Shown: positions 11,117 to 21,600 of the stretch, in pieces
Layout of the letters: each line of letters starts with the position of its first letter
How positions within the stretch are numbered: position 1 is the first letter of the stretch
From: Leucaena leucocephala
Lineage: Eukaryota; Streptophyta; Magnoliopsida; Fabales; Fabaceae
Reading direction: 5' to 3'
Length of the DNA: 64,000 nt
NCBI GenBank assembly: GCA_037074615.1
Contig: CM073547.1
Span: 4,278,001 to 4,342,000 of the forward strand
Translations under genes and position numbers: made by a program
Notes under the pieces: model-generated
What the model saw: the letters and a program-made list of their open reading frames with translations, nothing else
Told to the model about the DNA's origin: nothing
Databases searched by the model: none

Positions 11117-11301
11117 TTTTTAGTTGCCCACCCGATTTACCGGAGCTTTGCCCCGACTATATCCGGATCCGACCCGCGTCGCGCACCTGGCTATGGTGGG
11201 TGAGTCTCCCAATGGGGATTTTCTGCATACGCCAAGGCTCGAACTCAAGACCTCGCTTAAGCGATACCGAATCGCTTATCACTCGGACCAACCCCATTGG
11301 T
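11117..11301 (-). mobile_element. tRNA-derived SINE, copy 1
   Basis: About 185 bp, minus orientation, with its A tail seen as a T-run on the plus strand near 11112-11121. Read in reverse it has an A box (TGGTCCGAGTGA, complement of 11279-11290) and a B box (GAGTTCGAGCC, complement of 11236-11246) 44 bp apart, the geometry of a tRNA gene. Target-site duplications are AAATGCAACTATTTT (11102-11116) and AAATGAAACTATTTT (11302-11316), with one mismatch. A second copy of the same family interrupts the SAUR at 36435-36920. The 67-codon ORF running through it is fortuitous. Confidence 0.85.
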
Positions 11302-11316
11302 AAATGAAACTATTTT

Positions 11317-11905
11317 ATTACCATATGCATTGGCAATCAAAATAAATTTTTCACCGAGATGAGACTCTTACAGGTCTAGACCCAAAAAACTCCTCAACAG
11401 GCCATGACCTCATTGTTGGCCCATTCATTTTATGCCCAACCCATATTATCACTTGGGCTTAGCCCATCCTACAAGATCCGTATCAGGACAACATGTTGAA
11501 TTGGATTTGGGCGAACAACAAAGTGGAACCAATATGGAAAATTATCAATCTAGTTAGTCGTACAAGAACTATTGAATCTAAATACTTCTATCAATTTTTT
11601 ATTTTTTATTTGGGCAAATAAGAAACTTTACTATATGGAAGAACATAAAGCTTTCCCCAATTCCGCAACAAGAATATGAATCTTCACGCACATAAATTAG
11701 AAGTTTACGTTCAAATAGATTGAGATGTGTGGATGAAAATATTGTACTAACGAACTTATCATTAGGGGGACAATTTCCCTCTTCCCCATAAGGGAAGGAA
11801 AAAGAAAAAAATTAAAGAAACTCTTTACAAAACCAAAGGACAGGAATCGCTTCCTCGGCAAAACTATGTTATCTAATCTAAGTTAGTCCTGTCTTCACAA
11901 GTTAA
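11317..11905. other. Intergenic DNA and SAUR 3' flank
   Basis: No gene. The part from about 11770 to 11905 is the 3' UTR region of the minus-strand SAUR that follows, with a diverged version of its conserved block (CCCCATAAGGGAAGGAAAAAG). Confidence 0.5.
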
Positions 11906-12166
11906 TTAGCAGCCACCGAATGAAGAAGTGACATGTAGGAAGACATCTTCTGCGCAAGGAATAGTGAGAGCACCCATTGGATGGTCATATCCGAATTCTT
12001 CCTCAGCTTGGCTTAGCAACTCTTGAAATAAAGATTGGTTCAAGTATGATATAGGAATTACAAATCTCTTCATTTTCTCTCCAACGTACACCGCTAGATA
12101 TCCCTTTGGCACTTCACCAGATTTTGAAGATGTTGACCTTCTGATTCCAGGCAAGCGAAAGCCCAT
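11906..12166 (-). CDS. SAUR auxin-responsive protein (copy 1)
   Basis: An 86-codon single-exon gene of the SAUR family (type of auxin-induced protein 15A/X10A). Known members are short-lived proteins that bind and inhibit PP2C.D phosphatases and so raise plasma-membrane H+-ATPase activity and cell expansion. The frame starts [10 protein letters not shown], has a short Ser-rich linker, then the SAUR core: [41 protein letters not shown] and MGALTIPC, ending VTSSFGGC. The ORF extends 36 codons upstream, but MGFRLPG at 12166 is the start shared by all copies. The linker is about six residues shorter than in most copies. The TATA box lies 115 bp upstream of the ATG. Confidence 0.93.
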   Translation of the reverse strand: MGFRLPGIRRSTSSKSGEVPKGYLAVYVGEKMKRFVIPISYLNQSLFQELLSQAEEEFGYDHPMGALTIPCAEDVFLHVTSSFGGC

Positions 12167-12280
12167 TGTTTTTCGAGTAGATGAGAACAAGAAGAAGGAA
12201 GAAGGAAGTGTTTGAATATTGATGCTTGAGAGTGTTGTGAAAGATTTGCGTTGCTTGTTTCTGAAATCATTCAAGTATGA

Positions 12281-12500
12281 GTATATATAGAAGAATGTTG
12301 GTTATGCGATAGAGCTTATAAACTATTGGAAGAGGAGGGCATAAAGAGATCACATGGGGTTGTCTTGGATGACAAGGGCTTATGTAGAGGCCACATGGAG
12401 TTGTCTTAGAGGTCCTTTTCGGGTACAATATGGAGTGTACGTTAATTAGTCCAATGCCTATCTCAAGACATGAGTGAGAAGGATCATATGATTCTGTCTC
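12281..12500 (-). promoter_or_regulatory. Promoter of SAUR copy 1
   Basis: TATA box CTATATATAC is on the minus strand at 12281-12290. The conserved upstream block with CACATG next to TTGTCTT occurs twice here (about 12351-12365 and 12393-12407), whereas other copies have one. CACATG is a known PIF (PBE) or E-box core, and AAGACA/TGTCTT contains the ARF core TGTC. A canonical AuxRE TGTCTC is at 12495-12500. Function is inferred from family knowledge. Confidence 0.5.
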
Positions 12501-13539
12501 TTGTTTTCTTCAATATAAAAATCTCGTTCTTTATTCATTTACAGACACACAATATACCCCATGGTTCAATTTTTATTATCTAATAACAAACACGTTTCCG
12601 GCAGAATTCTTGCCTACTCCTATCGAAACATTAATTAGTTTTCATTATGAAAAGAACTCAATTCTAATTAATTAATTTATATAGTTTTCTTAATCTACTC
12701 AAAGTAATCAATTGTCTCTTATATTAAAGACTGAAAATAGTAGCATATACAACCATAAAGCCAACTCATACAAGATAGATCAAAATCTGGAAATATTGTA
12801 AGGACCTAAATTGATAAATAGCATGATATCAAAAGCCAAATAGCAAAGTGGTTAATTAAATATCTGTTTAAACTTTCAAATTTTTACTTTGAGTTGTGTC
12901 TGATTTTCTAAGGGGAAGATAAGATCACGAGACATAGGACTTCGTTATTAATCCATTGTCTTCACCACCAATTATGATCGTAAAAAAAAATCTAGAAAGA
13001 TACAAAGTAGACCACAAAAATTGAATTTCGTTCCTAGACATTTGTCCATCGAATTGAGTTCACATATTTTTATAAATTCAGATAATATCATTGAATACAA
13101 AGAATTAAATATGGAATTTTTTTAGCATAAAGTAAAACTTTTTTTAATAAAAAAATCTTAAAGAGTTTTTTGGGGATTGTATGCTTCCACTAACGTACAG
13201 ACGCTTTTGTTATCCTAAATCAAAATATTGATTTGAACTTACAGGATTCAGAATATGGTATTCCTTTTTTCAATTTGCATACAAGATAAGAATAGAAATC
13301 TCTGTCACTTAAACTAAAAGTCAATGCTTTGAGGCTTTGACAGTCATAGTAATTTGTATAACATGCAAAGAATGTCTATTGATAAATTTGTCGTTCACAT
13401 AAACAAAATTTTCATTGCCCAAGTAGGGGAAGAAAAAGAAGGAAAAAGAAATCTTTACAAAGCAAAAGGATCTAATTTGCCTCCTTTTGCAAAAAAAACA
13501 ATGTCTTCTAAATCTAAGTATTTTCTCTGCAAGCTAACA
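12501..13539. other. Spacer between SAUR copies 1 and 2
   Basis: AT-rich, no gene. The part from about 12740 to 13540 is similar to 26440-27590 (shared phrases such as AAGCCAACTCATACAAGA and TTTTTACTTTG), so it belongs to a duplicated block. The end is the 3' UTR of SAUR copy 2 with the GCCCAAGTAGGGGAAG block at 13419-13434. Confidence 0.5.
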
Positions 13540-13812
13540 TCAATTGAAGGAAGAAGTGACATTTAGGAAGACATCTTCTGTACAAGGAATAGTCAGGGCA
13601 CCCATTGGATGGTCATATCCAAATTCTTCTTGTGCAAAGTTTAACAATTCTTGAAATGAAGATTGATTCAAGTAAGATATGGGGATTACAAATCTCTTCA
13701 TTTCTTCTCCCACATATATTGCAAGATATCCCTTTGGCACTTCTCTAGATTTTGATGAAGCTGTTTTTGAAGCAAATGAAGCCCTTCTGATTCCAGGTAA
13801 ACGAAATCCCAT
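13540..13812 (-). CDS. SAUR auxin-responsive protein (copy 2)
   Basis: 90 codons from [10 protein letters not shown] to VTSSFN. The core is complete: [43 protein letters not shown] and MGALTIPC. The helix reads NFAQEE where the other copies have an SxAEEE form, so this member is slightly diverged. The overlapping 69-codon ORF at 13698-13907 is a shadow. Its closest relative by flanking sequence is the broken copy at 27592-27866. Confidence 0.92.
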   Translation of the reverse strand: MGFRLPGIRRASFASKTASSKSREVPKGYLAIYVGEEMKRFVIPISYLNQSSFQELLNFAQEEFGYDHPMGALTIPCTEDVFLNVTSSFN

Positions 13813-13916
13813 TTTTTTTGTGTATAAGAGAATATGAGAAGAAAGAGATCGGATGTAGATACTTGTGGATATGTTGATGAGTTGTGTTGCTTTGGAAAAT
13901 CATGCAAGTTCGGGCC

Positions 13917-14230
13917 TATATATAGATTTAAGGATTTGCTTTACTTCAATAACTGGTGGAGAGGCTTTACGTGTATTAGGGCCTATTGGAAGACAAGAAC
14001 ACATTAGAGATCACATGGTATTGTCTTAAGAGTCTTTTTCAAAAAAGCAACAAGTTAAGATCAAATGAAGGGAGGACTTTAGGAGCCCCATTTGGTTGAG
14101 ATTTTTTTGATGAAGGGTTAGCTGATGGGTTGTATTCCAGTCCAAAGACATGGATGAGAAGGCTCACATGGTTCTGTTTTATGTCTTTGTTGAATATCAA
14201 GGAGGAACATTTTAACAGTTCAAAGTTTTA
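13917..14230 (-). promoter_or_regulatory. Promoter of SAUR copy 2
   Basis: TATA (CTATATATAGG read in reverse, 13917-13926) is about 105 bp before the ATG. The block GATCACATGG...TTGTCTT is at about 14009-14030 and a distal block AAAGACATGGATGAGAAGG at about 14144-14162. The same two blocks occur in the same order before the other minus-strand SAURs. Confidence 0.5.
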
Positions 14231-14915
14231 GTTTGAATCTAAATATATTTCTAATTGTCATTTTACTTTTTAGACATGCTCGAGACATCGCATATGTTTT
14301 CCTTATCTTCATCCTTTCAATTTATAGCATGTTGAAGCAGCATTTTACTGAAAAGTATGAGTAACGGTTGGCATGTCTTAAAATCCAAAATAAATGCTGA
14401 GCCTTCTGAAACTGTCTTTTATAGAATTGCAATAAACATGCTTCTTTTGATATGGTCAATAAATTGTCAGAATCTTCACTCTCAAGCGGATTATTCTTGA
14501 ATCATTCTTGCGTGTTACTATAAATAATGAGAACAGAACTAGGTTACTATATATATAGAAGGTGGTTGCTCTGTCTTCATGGCAGGAAAATATTTTCTTC
14601 AAGTTTGCAATCGCTTTGTTGACTTATGAATTTGTAGTTCACAACTTTCAGATTGTTCATTTTGGCTTGTGCCTTGGCGATATATGCAAGACTTAGTCTA
14701 TTAGCTTGCTCTGCCAACATGATTAGGTCTAGAGAAAAATACTAGTCATTCCTAATATAGTGAATCAATATTTAAATGTCTATTAAAAATGTGTCTATTT
14801 AATATTTGACAGTACCTCAAATATGATTATTTCTAATAGGAAGATAACTATAAGCTTTGAATCCGCATATTTATATCAATTAATGTTATTAAATACAGAA
14901 ACAAAAGGCACTTAT
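14231..14915. other. Decayed half of a divergent SAUR promoter
   Basis: 14230-14400 is similar to the centre of the divergent promoter at 40130-40310 (TTGACATGC..., CTTATCTTCATC, GCAGCATTTTACTGAAA). It contains GAGACA (a reversed AuxRE) at 14282-14287. The plus-strand SAUR expected next to it is absent, and the remaining sequence to 14915 shows no gene. Confidence 0.4.
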
Positions 14916-15399
14916 GGCCTATTTGTATTAGTTTTTGGAGAATAGATTCTGAGAATAATAGATTTTGGGAAGAATAGATTTTAAAAATGGAGATGTTTGT
15001 ATGATTAGTAGTAGAATCATTTTTCATATTAGTAAATTACTAAAAAAAATATGATTTGATTAAAAGTAGGAGAGAGGAGAGAGAGTAGATAAGAGATATG
15101 AGAGGGTGTAGAGAAGAGAGAGGAGATAGGGTGGAGAAGAGAGATGAGAGAGGAGTGAGGAGAGAGGATAGAGAGTGTAAGAAAAAGTAAGGGTAAGATA
15201 GTAATTAGATAGTCCATAAACTTTTTTACTGTTCCAAAAGCTAGTTTTAGTAGCTTATTCAAAACCATAGTTTTAAACCATGAACTATGGTTTTGGCCAA
15301 AATCACTTCTGGACAAATATGACTATTTGTTTAAAATTTCTCCAAACCAAGGTTTTGCTCAAAAGTACTTTTTAAACCATACACCTAAACACACATGCC
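14916..15399 (+). mobile_element. MITE-like repeat, copy A
   Basis: About 480 bp, related to copy B (inverted) and copy C (26608-27108). The outer end reads GGCCTATTTG and the inner ends of the family read CCAAATAGGC, so the family has short terminal inverted repeats of about 10 bp. A purine-rich GAGAGA tract occupies roughly 15068-15190. Conserved halves are ...ATTCTGAGAATAATAGATTTTGG and AAACCATAGTTTT.... There is no coding capacity; Leu/Ser ORFs in the GA tract are low-complexity artefacts. Superfamily is uncertain (hAT- or Mutator-like by TIR style). Confidence 0.6.
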
Positions 15400-15784
15400 T
15401 ATTTGGCACCTCGGTTTGAAAAGCCCTTTTGGGCAAAACCTTAATTTAGAAAAATTTTAAACAAACAGTCATATTTGTTCAGAAGTGATTTTGGCCAAAA
15501 CTATAGTTTTGAATAAGCTACTGAAACTAGCTTTTGGAACAATAAAATAGTTTATGGACTATCCAATTACTATCTTACCCCTACTTTTTCTTACTCTCTC
15601 TCCTCTCTCATATCTCTTCTCTACCATCTCTCCTCTCTCATCTCCACCATATCTCCTTTCTCTTCTTTACACTATCTTCTCTTTCTTCTCTACCATCTCT
15701 CTTCTCTCCTACTTTTAATCAAATTGTTATGATCAGGAATTTAGTTAGCATATATGTATATTCAGTGTAGAATTTTTCGAATGA

Positions 15785-15875
15785 GAAGTGTTAGCTGAGT
15801 GGTTCACGTGGCGAAGGGGAAACCATCCGGCCAGGGTTCGAGTAGCAGCGAAAGCGGAGGTGAATTGTTTTTTTT
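15785..15875 (+). promoter_or_regulatory. tRNA-like Pol III unit in the LTR of element 1
   Basis: A box TAGCTGAGTGG (15792-15802) fits TRGCNNAGTGG. B box GGTTCGAGTAG (15835-15845) matches 9 of 11 positions of GGTTCGANTCC. The 43-bp spacing is that of a tRNA gene. A T8 run at 15868-15875 would serve as a Pol III terminator. The same set occurs in the 3' LTR (from 23520) and in elements 2 and 3. Confidence 0.5.
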
Positions 15876-16262
15876 CTCAGACGCGTGAAATTACCATTTT
15901 GCCCCTCTGTCTATTTCCACCGAACCCTCTGCTCTTCTTCATCATTTTCTTCTTCCTTCCTGCGAGCCGCGAACAGAGACGGCAGGCTGCAGCGTGGGAA
16001 GGTGCGGGACGGCAGGAGCTCAGCGTGCGGCGTGGGAGAAGAGTACACGGCACGGAAACTCGGCTGGACGCCTTTAAGAAGCATTTCGCCCGATCACTTT
16101 CTTGTTCCGTCGTCAGTGAGGCTGCGGTGAGAGTTAGAAGTGCAAGGTGCAGGCGTGTCACGAGTGCTGTGAGTCAGGTTTTACGCCGGTAACACTCCTT
16201 CCGGTGGTCCACATTCGCAGTGAGCGTCGTCGCCGTGTAGCTTCTGTCCGGCGCCATTTTCG

Positions 16263-16295
16263 TGCTACTGTAGCAAATCCTCTGCTACTGTAGCA
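16263..16295. repeat. Paired 13-bp palindromes in the LTR
   Basis: TGCTACTGTAGCA at 16263-16275 and again at 16283-16295, exactly 20 bp apart. Each is a perfect odd palindrome. The pair is kept in the LTRs of elements 2 (43108-43140) and 3 (57074-57106). Confidence 0.75.
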
Positions 16296-17760
16296 AGTCT
16301 GTGATTTCCAGTTCCGTCGTGTTTCGGCTGTGTTTCCGTCCGGGGAGTGAAGTGGTAAGCTCCTTGGTTCACAGTTTCATCTTTCCTCTTAAGTAGCGGT
16401 TGTGTGGCAGAGCTTACTCTTTTCGGTCTGTGTCGTCGGATTGCTCTGTTTTCAGGCCGTGCCGTGAGTGTTAGAGGGAGAGGATCGTCGCGGGGCATTG
16501 TCTTGTTCTGATCAACCCCGAGGTTCTGTAGCTGGTGTTGGTGAGAAGGATGGTAAGTCTCACCCTTGTTCTTTATGTCTCTCCGCAACCGTGGCTGTTA
16601 CTGTTTTGTTGTGGATGCTGTTTTGGTTAAGGTTTGGTTGTTCGGAAAGGTTGTTATTACTGTGTGTATATTTTCGGATGCATGCCGGATTGCTACTGCA
16701 GTGTTATATATATGTTTGCCATACTGTGCTCGCGGGTTCTGTGAAGATATGCGTGTTGTGTGTGCTGTCCATGGTTATGATCGATGAGCATTGCTGTCAT
16801 TTTGTTTCTGTGGTGGAGCGCTGTGTATGTGCCTGTTGTGCTGCTGCTGTGTGTGGGTGTTGTATGCTGGGGTTTTCGGTATGTGCAGTGTATGTGCTTT
16901 GGAATACGGTTGATGTTTGCACATAAGCATGGATATTGCTAATTGAATGAAAGAAGAAGTGATTGGAGATTGTTGCTGTTATGCATATGTATATGTACGT
17001 ATAAAGTTGGAGTTCTGTGATCAGTGAACTAAATCGCGGTATTGGAAGTAAAGTGATATATGTAGGGAAATGTTGTTATTATTTGCAAGGAATAAGAGGA
17101 ATAGAGTAAGAGAAGCGACTTCTGTTGTAGTGTGCGTATAAATGATTAATGGTGTGTTAGTGGTGGAAGTGATAAGTAGGGATGCTTATATTGGTCAAAG
17201 ACGTTAAGCAAATTGTTAATATATTATTTTTATATCAGGGGATTGAGTAGTGGCTTTACAGCAAGTGGTTGGTGGGAAGAGTAGCAATTTAGGAACGCGG
17301 CAGGTGAGTGAATAACGTTCCCTACAAATTTACATTTCAAATGCATTGTTATTTCAAATGATGAATTTCAAATATGGATTTCGAAAAGCAAGTTTTACGA
17401 AATTGTGGTTTAAATCGTTAGAAATGATTTTCTTTCGATTAATTTACAAAAGGTTACGATTATGCATGAAAATAGATTAAGAAGCTTTAGAAAAAGATTT
17501 GACAGTGAAGTGATGTTATTCATGAAATATTTCTCTGTGAATTGCTTATGTTTTTACAGTAACTTGATTTTGTATGTTCAGGCTGGGGTAACAGAAATTC
17601 AAAGTGACTTTATCAATGATTATGATATTTTGAAACAATTGAGATCTTTACATGTGAAAAGGACCCCACGCATGATGAAAACGTTTTAGGACGGAATACA
17701 GAACGCTGGTTGCTAACAGCAGTACTGTTAGTCCTTGGTGCACCTTGGTTACTCGAGCTC

Positions 17761-17973
17761 GACAGTTTGTGGCATAGCCACCAGAATTATTTCGTGGGAT
17801 TTATTCTCGCGACAGTTTGTGGCCTTGAGCCACCAGAATTATTTCGTGGGATTTATTCTCGCGACAGTTTGTGGCGTAGCCACCAGAATTATTTCGTGGG
17901 ATTCGTTCTCGCGACAGTTAGTGGCTTCGAGCCACCAGAATGGTTAGTTACCCTCGTGGACTGTGTGTCCACG
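17761..17973. repeat. Tandem ~50-bp hairpin repeats in the LTR
   Basis: Four units start GACAGTTTGT or GACAGTTAGT at 17761, 17811, 17863 and 17913. Each carries GTGGC...GCCAC, able to form a 5-bp-stem hairpin, followed by CAGAATTATTTCGTGGG. After the last unit, CGTGGAC and GTCCACG (17955-17973) form a 7-bp stem with a 5-nt loop. Counterparts: 25497-25709, 44559-44772 and 52250-52463. Confidence 0.8.
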
Positions 17974-18497
17974 TCAGTTTTCGTTCTGTTGAAATCCTAC
18001 AGAAAGATTATGGTTTTAGAAAGATTGTTTTGAATGAGCTATTTGAACAGATAATTCATACGGTTATTTCCCCTGAAATACAAATGTTTAAGAAAAGGGT
18101 TGCATTAGATTACGAAGCGTTTAGAAATACATTTTTAAGATGATTATGCATTGTTTAGTTTCTGCATTCTTTAAATCATGTTTTTGGGACGTTATTCACG
18201 AGTAGATTTTTGGCTTCAGATAGTGCAGGTGACCCTATTTCTCCAGCTGAGCGGTAAAGAGCCTTGCTGTTGATCCGAAGCTTCGTTTGATAATTAGTAC
18301 TTTTGATGTAATTGCTTCCTAAGAACTTTTATTATTTTGGAAAGGAAAGTGCTCTGCATGAACCTTAGAAAATATTTGTATGATTTTGAAAAATGCTATG
18401 GAGGAATTTATGGTTTTACTTAAAAGGATAGGCTTTCAGAATATGATGTATTCATATTCTGTGCCGGTCACGGTCCAAAAATAGGGACGTGACAGTT

Positions 18498-18510
18498 TGG
18501 TATCAGAGCC
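18498..18510 (+). other. Primer-binding site, element 1
   Basis: TGGTATCAGAGCC, three bases after the 5' LTR, complementary to the 3' end of plant initiator tRNA-Met. It primes minus-strand cDNA synthesis. Confidence 0.93.
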
Positions 18511-18698
18511 AAAGTTTTTCTATGGTTAAGCAGAGCAGAGATACTTCGGTGGGGTCTCAATTATCGTTATGAACCCGGGCATAACTATAGTTGTGGCATC
18601 TCTGAAGATCTCTAAAAGAAATTCAAAAGTGGTGTTTTCCTATGATTTCAGAAACGAACTTATAAACTGAATATTTTCTATGTTTTATGAATAGTTAA

Positions 18699-21600
18699 AT
18701 GCCGCCTAGACGAGTACAGTCTAGAGGGAGCTCTAGGGCTTCGGATCAAGGCTCTGCTCAGCGAAGTGATGTGCCTCTTCGAGGCCGAGGACAGGGTCGT
18801 AGGGGTGCTAGGGTTCGAGGAGGTCGACCCCTTAGACCTCTTCAGGAAATTCTATCTGAGGCAGAACCATCTCATCCACAGTCTCCTGAGATCTCTACAT
18901 CCTCTAGGCATGAGACTCAGGTAGAGACACCCCAGGCTATGGAGGAAGAATCCATCGCAGTTAGGCTATCAGAGTTTATAAAGTTGGATCCTCTGAAGTT
19001 CTCAGGGTTTGATTCTCGAGAGGAACCCATTGAGTTTCTGGAAGGAATTGAGAAGAGATGCCGGGCTTTGAGATGCTTGGATGTGCAATACGTGGAGTTT
19101 GCCTTGTTTCGACTTGAGGGGATTGCGAATGCGTGGAGTAAGACGGTACCAGGATTTCAGGGGGATAGAGTATCATTATTGTCATGGGCAGATTTTAAGG
19201 ATCTTTTCCTGAAACGTTTTCTTCCCCAGAGCAAGAAGGATGCTAGAGTTAAGGAATTTCTTCTGTTGAAGTGTACTTCGGGGATGTCTGTGGCCGAGTA
19301 TGACAGAAGATTTACAGAACTTTCATCGTATGCATATACCTTGATTCCGTCGGAGAGGGATAGAATCGGCAGGTTTATTCAGGGTTTACCGATACATATT
19401 CATGATGCTGTGGCCCCGATGCTGAATCATTTTGCTTCTTATGCTGATGTGGTTGATTGTGCTTTGAGAATTGAGTTGAGGCACATGGAAGAAGAAGGGG
19501 TTTCTAAGAAGCAGAAGACTGGGAACGAAAGGTTCCAAGGATCATTTAAGGGTAACCGCCCTCAGGGCCAACCCTCGTCAGCTGATATGCGGCCAGCGCC
19601 CAGATCTTATAGATCTTCTGTGGGCATTCCAGATTCGGGACCAAAGTTTGGGGGTACTAGACCTCAGTCTGGGGGGAGCCAGACCAGTTATTCCAGGCCT
19701 ACCTGTAATATGTGTGGGAAGCACCATTCAGGGGTTTGTCTGAAGTCCTTGGGGGTGTGCTATGGTTGTGGGCAGCCGGGTCACGTGAAGAAAGAGTGTC
19801 CGTTTGCTCAATCAACCTCGAGTTATGGATCAGCTAGACCTTCTCCCCACCCTTCTACTTTTGCAGCTCCGTCTGTGGGAGCAACTTCTGCCTCTATGGG
19901 TAGAGGTGCATCAGGACGACCTCCAAAGAAGAGAGCACAATCTTCAGGCCAAGGTCAAGCTAGGGTTTACGCAATGACAAGGCAAGATGCTCGGGCTTCC
20001 AATGCTGTGGTCACAGGTATTATCTCTATATGTTTTCAAAAGGCTTATGCATTGTTTGACCCTGGTTCGACACACTCTTATATTTCAAAATATTTTGCTA
20101 AGATGATGGATAAGAATTCAGTTAGACTTGATTGTCCTTTCACTGTGGCTACCCCTGTTGGGGAATCTTTGTCAGTTTCACAAGTGTACAAATCTTGTGA
20201 AGTGTCTGTTGAGGGTAGAGAAAGTTTTGTCGATTTGATGATACTTGATATGATAGACTTTGATGTCATACTGGGCATGGATTGGTTAGCTTCATGCTAT
20301 GCTTCGGTGGATTGTCACCTGAAAGTGGTAAAGTTTAACTTTCCGGGTGAAACTTCGTTTGTGTTGTTTGGAAACGAAGTAGATAAGCCAACAAACTTAA
20401 TCTCTGCTTTAAAAGCCCAGCAAATGTTGGCAAAAGGTTGTCAGGGATTTTTGGCGGTAATCCAAGATGTTGATAGGCCTACTGTCAGCTTAGACCAAAT
20501 TCCTATTGTTCAGGAATTTCCTGATGTTTTTCCGGAGGAATTGCCGGGATTACCCCCAGATCGAGAGATAGAATTTAGTATTGACGTCATTCCTGGTACG
20601 CAGCCAATTTCTATTCCGCCCTATAGAATGGCGCCATCTGAGTTAAGGGAATTAAAAAGTCAGTTGCAAGAATTGCTTGATAAGGGGTTCGTACGACCTA
20701 GTACTTCTCCTTGGGGTGCACCAGTGTTATTTGTCAAGAAGAAGGATGGATCGATGAGATTGTGCATTGACTATCGACAGCTTAACAAGGTGACAGTAAA
20801 GAACAAGTACCCGTTGCCGCGCATCGATGATTTGTTCGATCAGTTGCAAGGAGCGCAGTGCTTTTCAAAAGTAGACCTGCGATCAGGGTATCATCAGTTG
20901 AAGATTAAGAAGGAAGACATTCCAAAAACAGCATTTAGGACTCGTTATGGTCATTATGAATTCTTAGTAATGTCCTTTGGTTTGACAAATGCTCCTGCAG
21001 CATTCATGGATTTAATGAATCGAGTATTCAGAGAATTCCTGGATAAGTTTGTGATCGTGTTCATTGATGATATCCTGGTTTATTCCAAGAGTGAGGAAGA
21101 GCATGAGCATCATTTGCGGATAGTGTTGCAGAGATTGAGAGAACATCAGCTCTATGCTAAACTTTCCAAGTGTGAGTTTTGGTTAACTGAAGTCACTTTC
21201 TTAGGGCATGTGGTGTCGAGGGATGGCATCCAAGTTGATCCTAGTAAGGTTGAGGCAGTTAAAAGCTGGCCACGACCTACTACGGTAACGGAGATTCGGA
21301 GTTTCTTAGGACTAGCAGGATATTATCGCCGTTTTGTTCAGGATTTTTCCAGAATAGCAGCTCCGATGACAAGGCTAACCCAAAAGAAGGTGAAGTTCGT
21401 GTGGGATGAGAAATGTGAGGCAAGTTTTCAAAAGCTAAAGGAATCTTTGACCTCTGCTCCAGTGCTAAGTTTACCTTCAGGAGTCGGGGGGTATACAGTG
21501 TATTGTGATGCTTCTCGGATTGGGCTAGGCTGTGTGTTAATGCAGGATGGGCGAGTTATTGCCTATGCCTCTAGAAAGCTTAAGTTGCATGAGCAGAATT

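Larger units (their letters stand above)
15725..18494 (+). repeat. 5' LTR of gypsy element 1
   Basis: 2770 bp, TG...CA ends. It contains a tRNA-like Pol III motif set near its start, two 13-bp palindromes (16263-16295), a ~50-bp tandem hairpin repeat (17761-17945) and several splice-like signals. ORFs inside it recur in the 3' LTR only because the LTRs are duplicates. No protein domain is seen. Confidence 0.93.

Noticed and set aside
15029..15316. Leu/Ser/Pro-rich minus-strand ORFs in the GA-rich tracts (also 26733-26972)
   Set aside because: Translation of a purine-rich microsatellite-like tract inside a MITE; the two copies share the tract, not a conserved frame.
15788..16926. Several ORFs of 70-150 codons inside the LTRs (also 23523-24661, 42728-43638, 50419-51329, 56600-57409, 63539-63969)
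   Set aside because: They recur only because LTRs are duplicated, have Cys/Ser/Arg- or Leu-rich low-complexity composition, overlap on both strands and show no domain.
17761..17945. Regularly spaced ~50-bp repeats, superficially CRISPR-like
   Set aside because: There are no variable spacers, the whole unit repeats, and the host is a plant. They are internal LTR tandem repeats.
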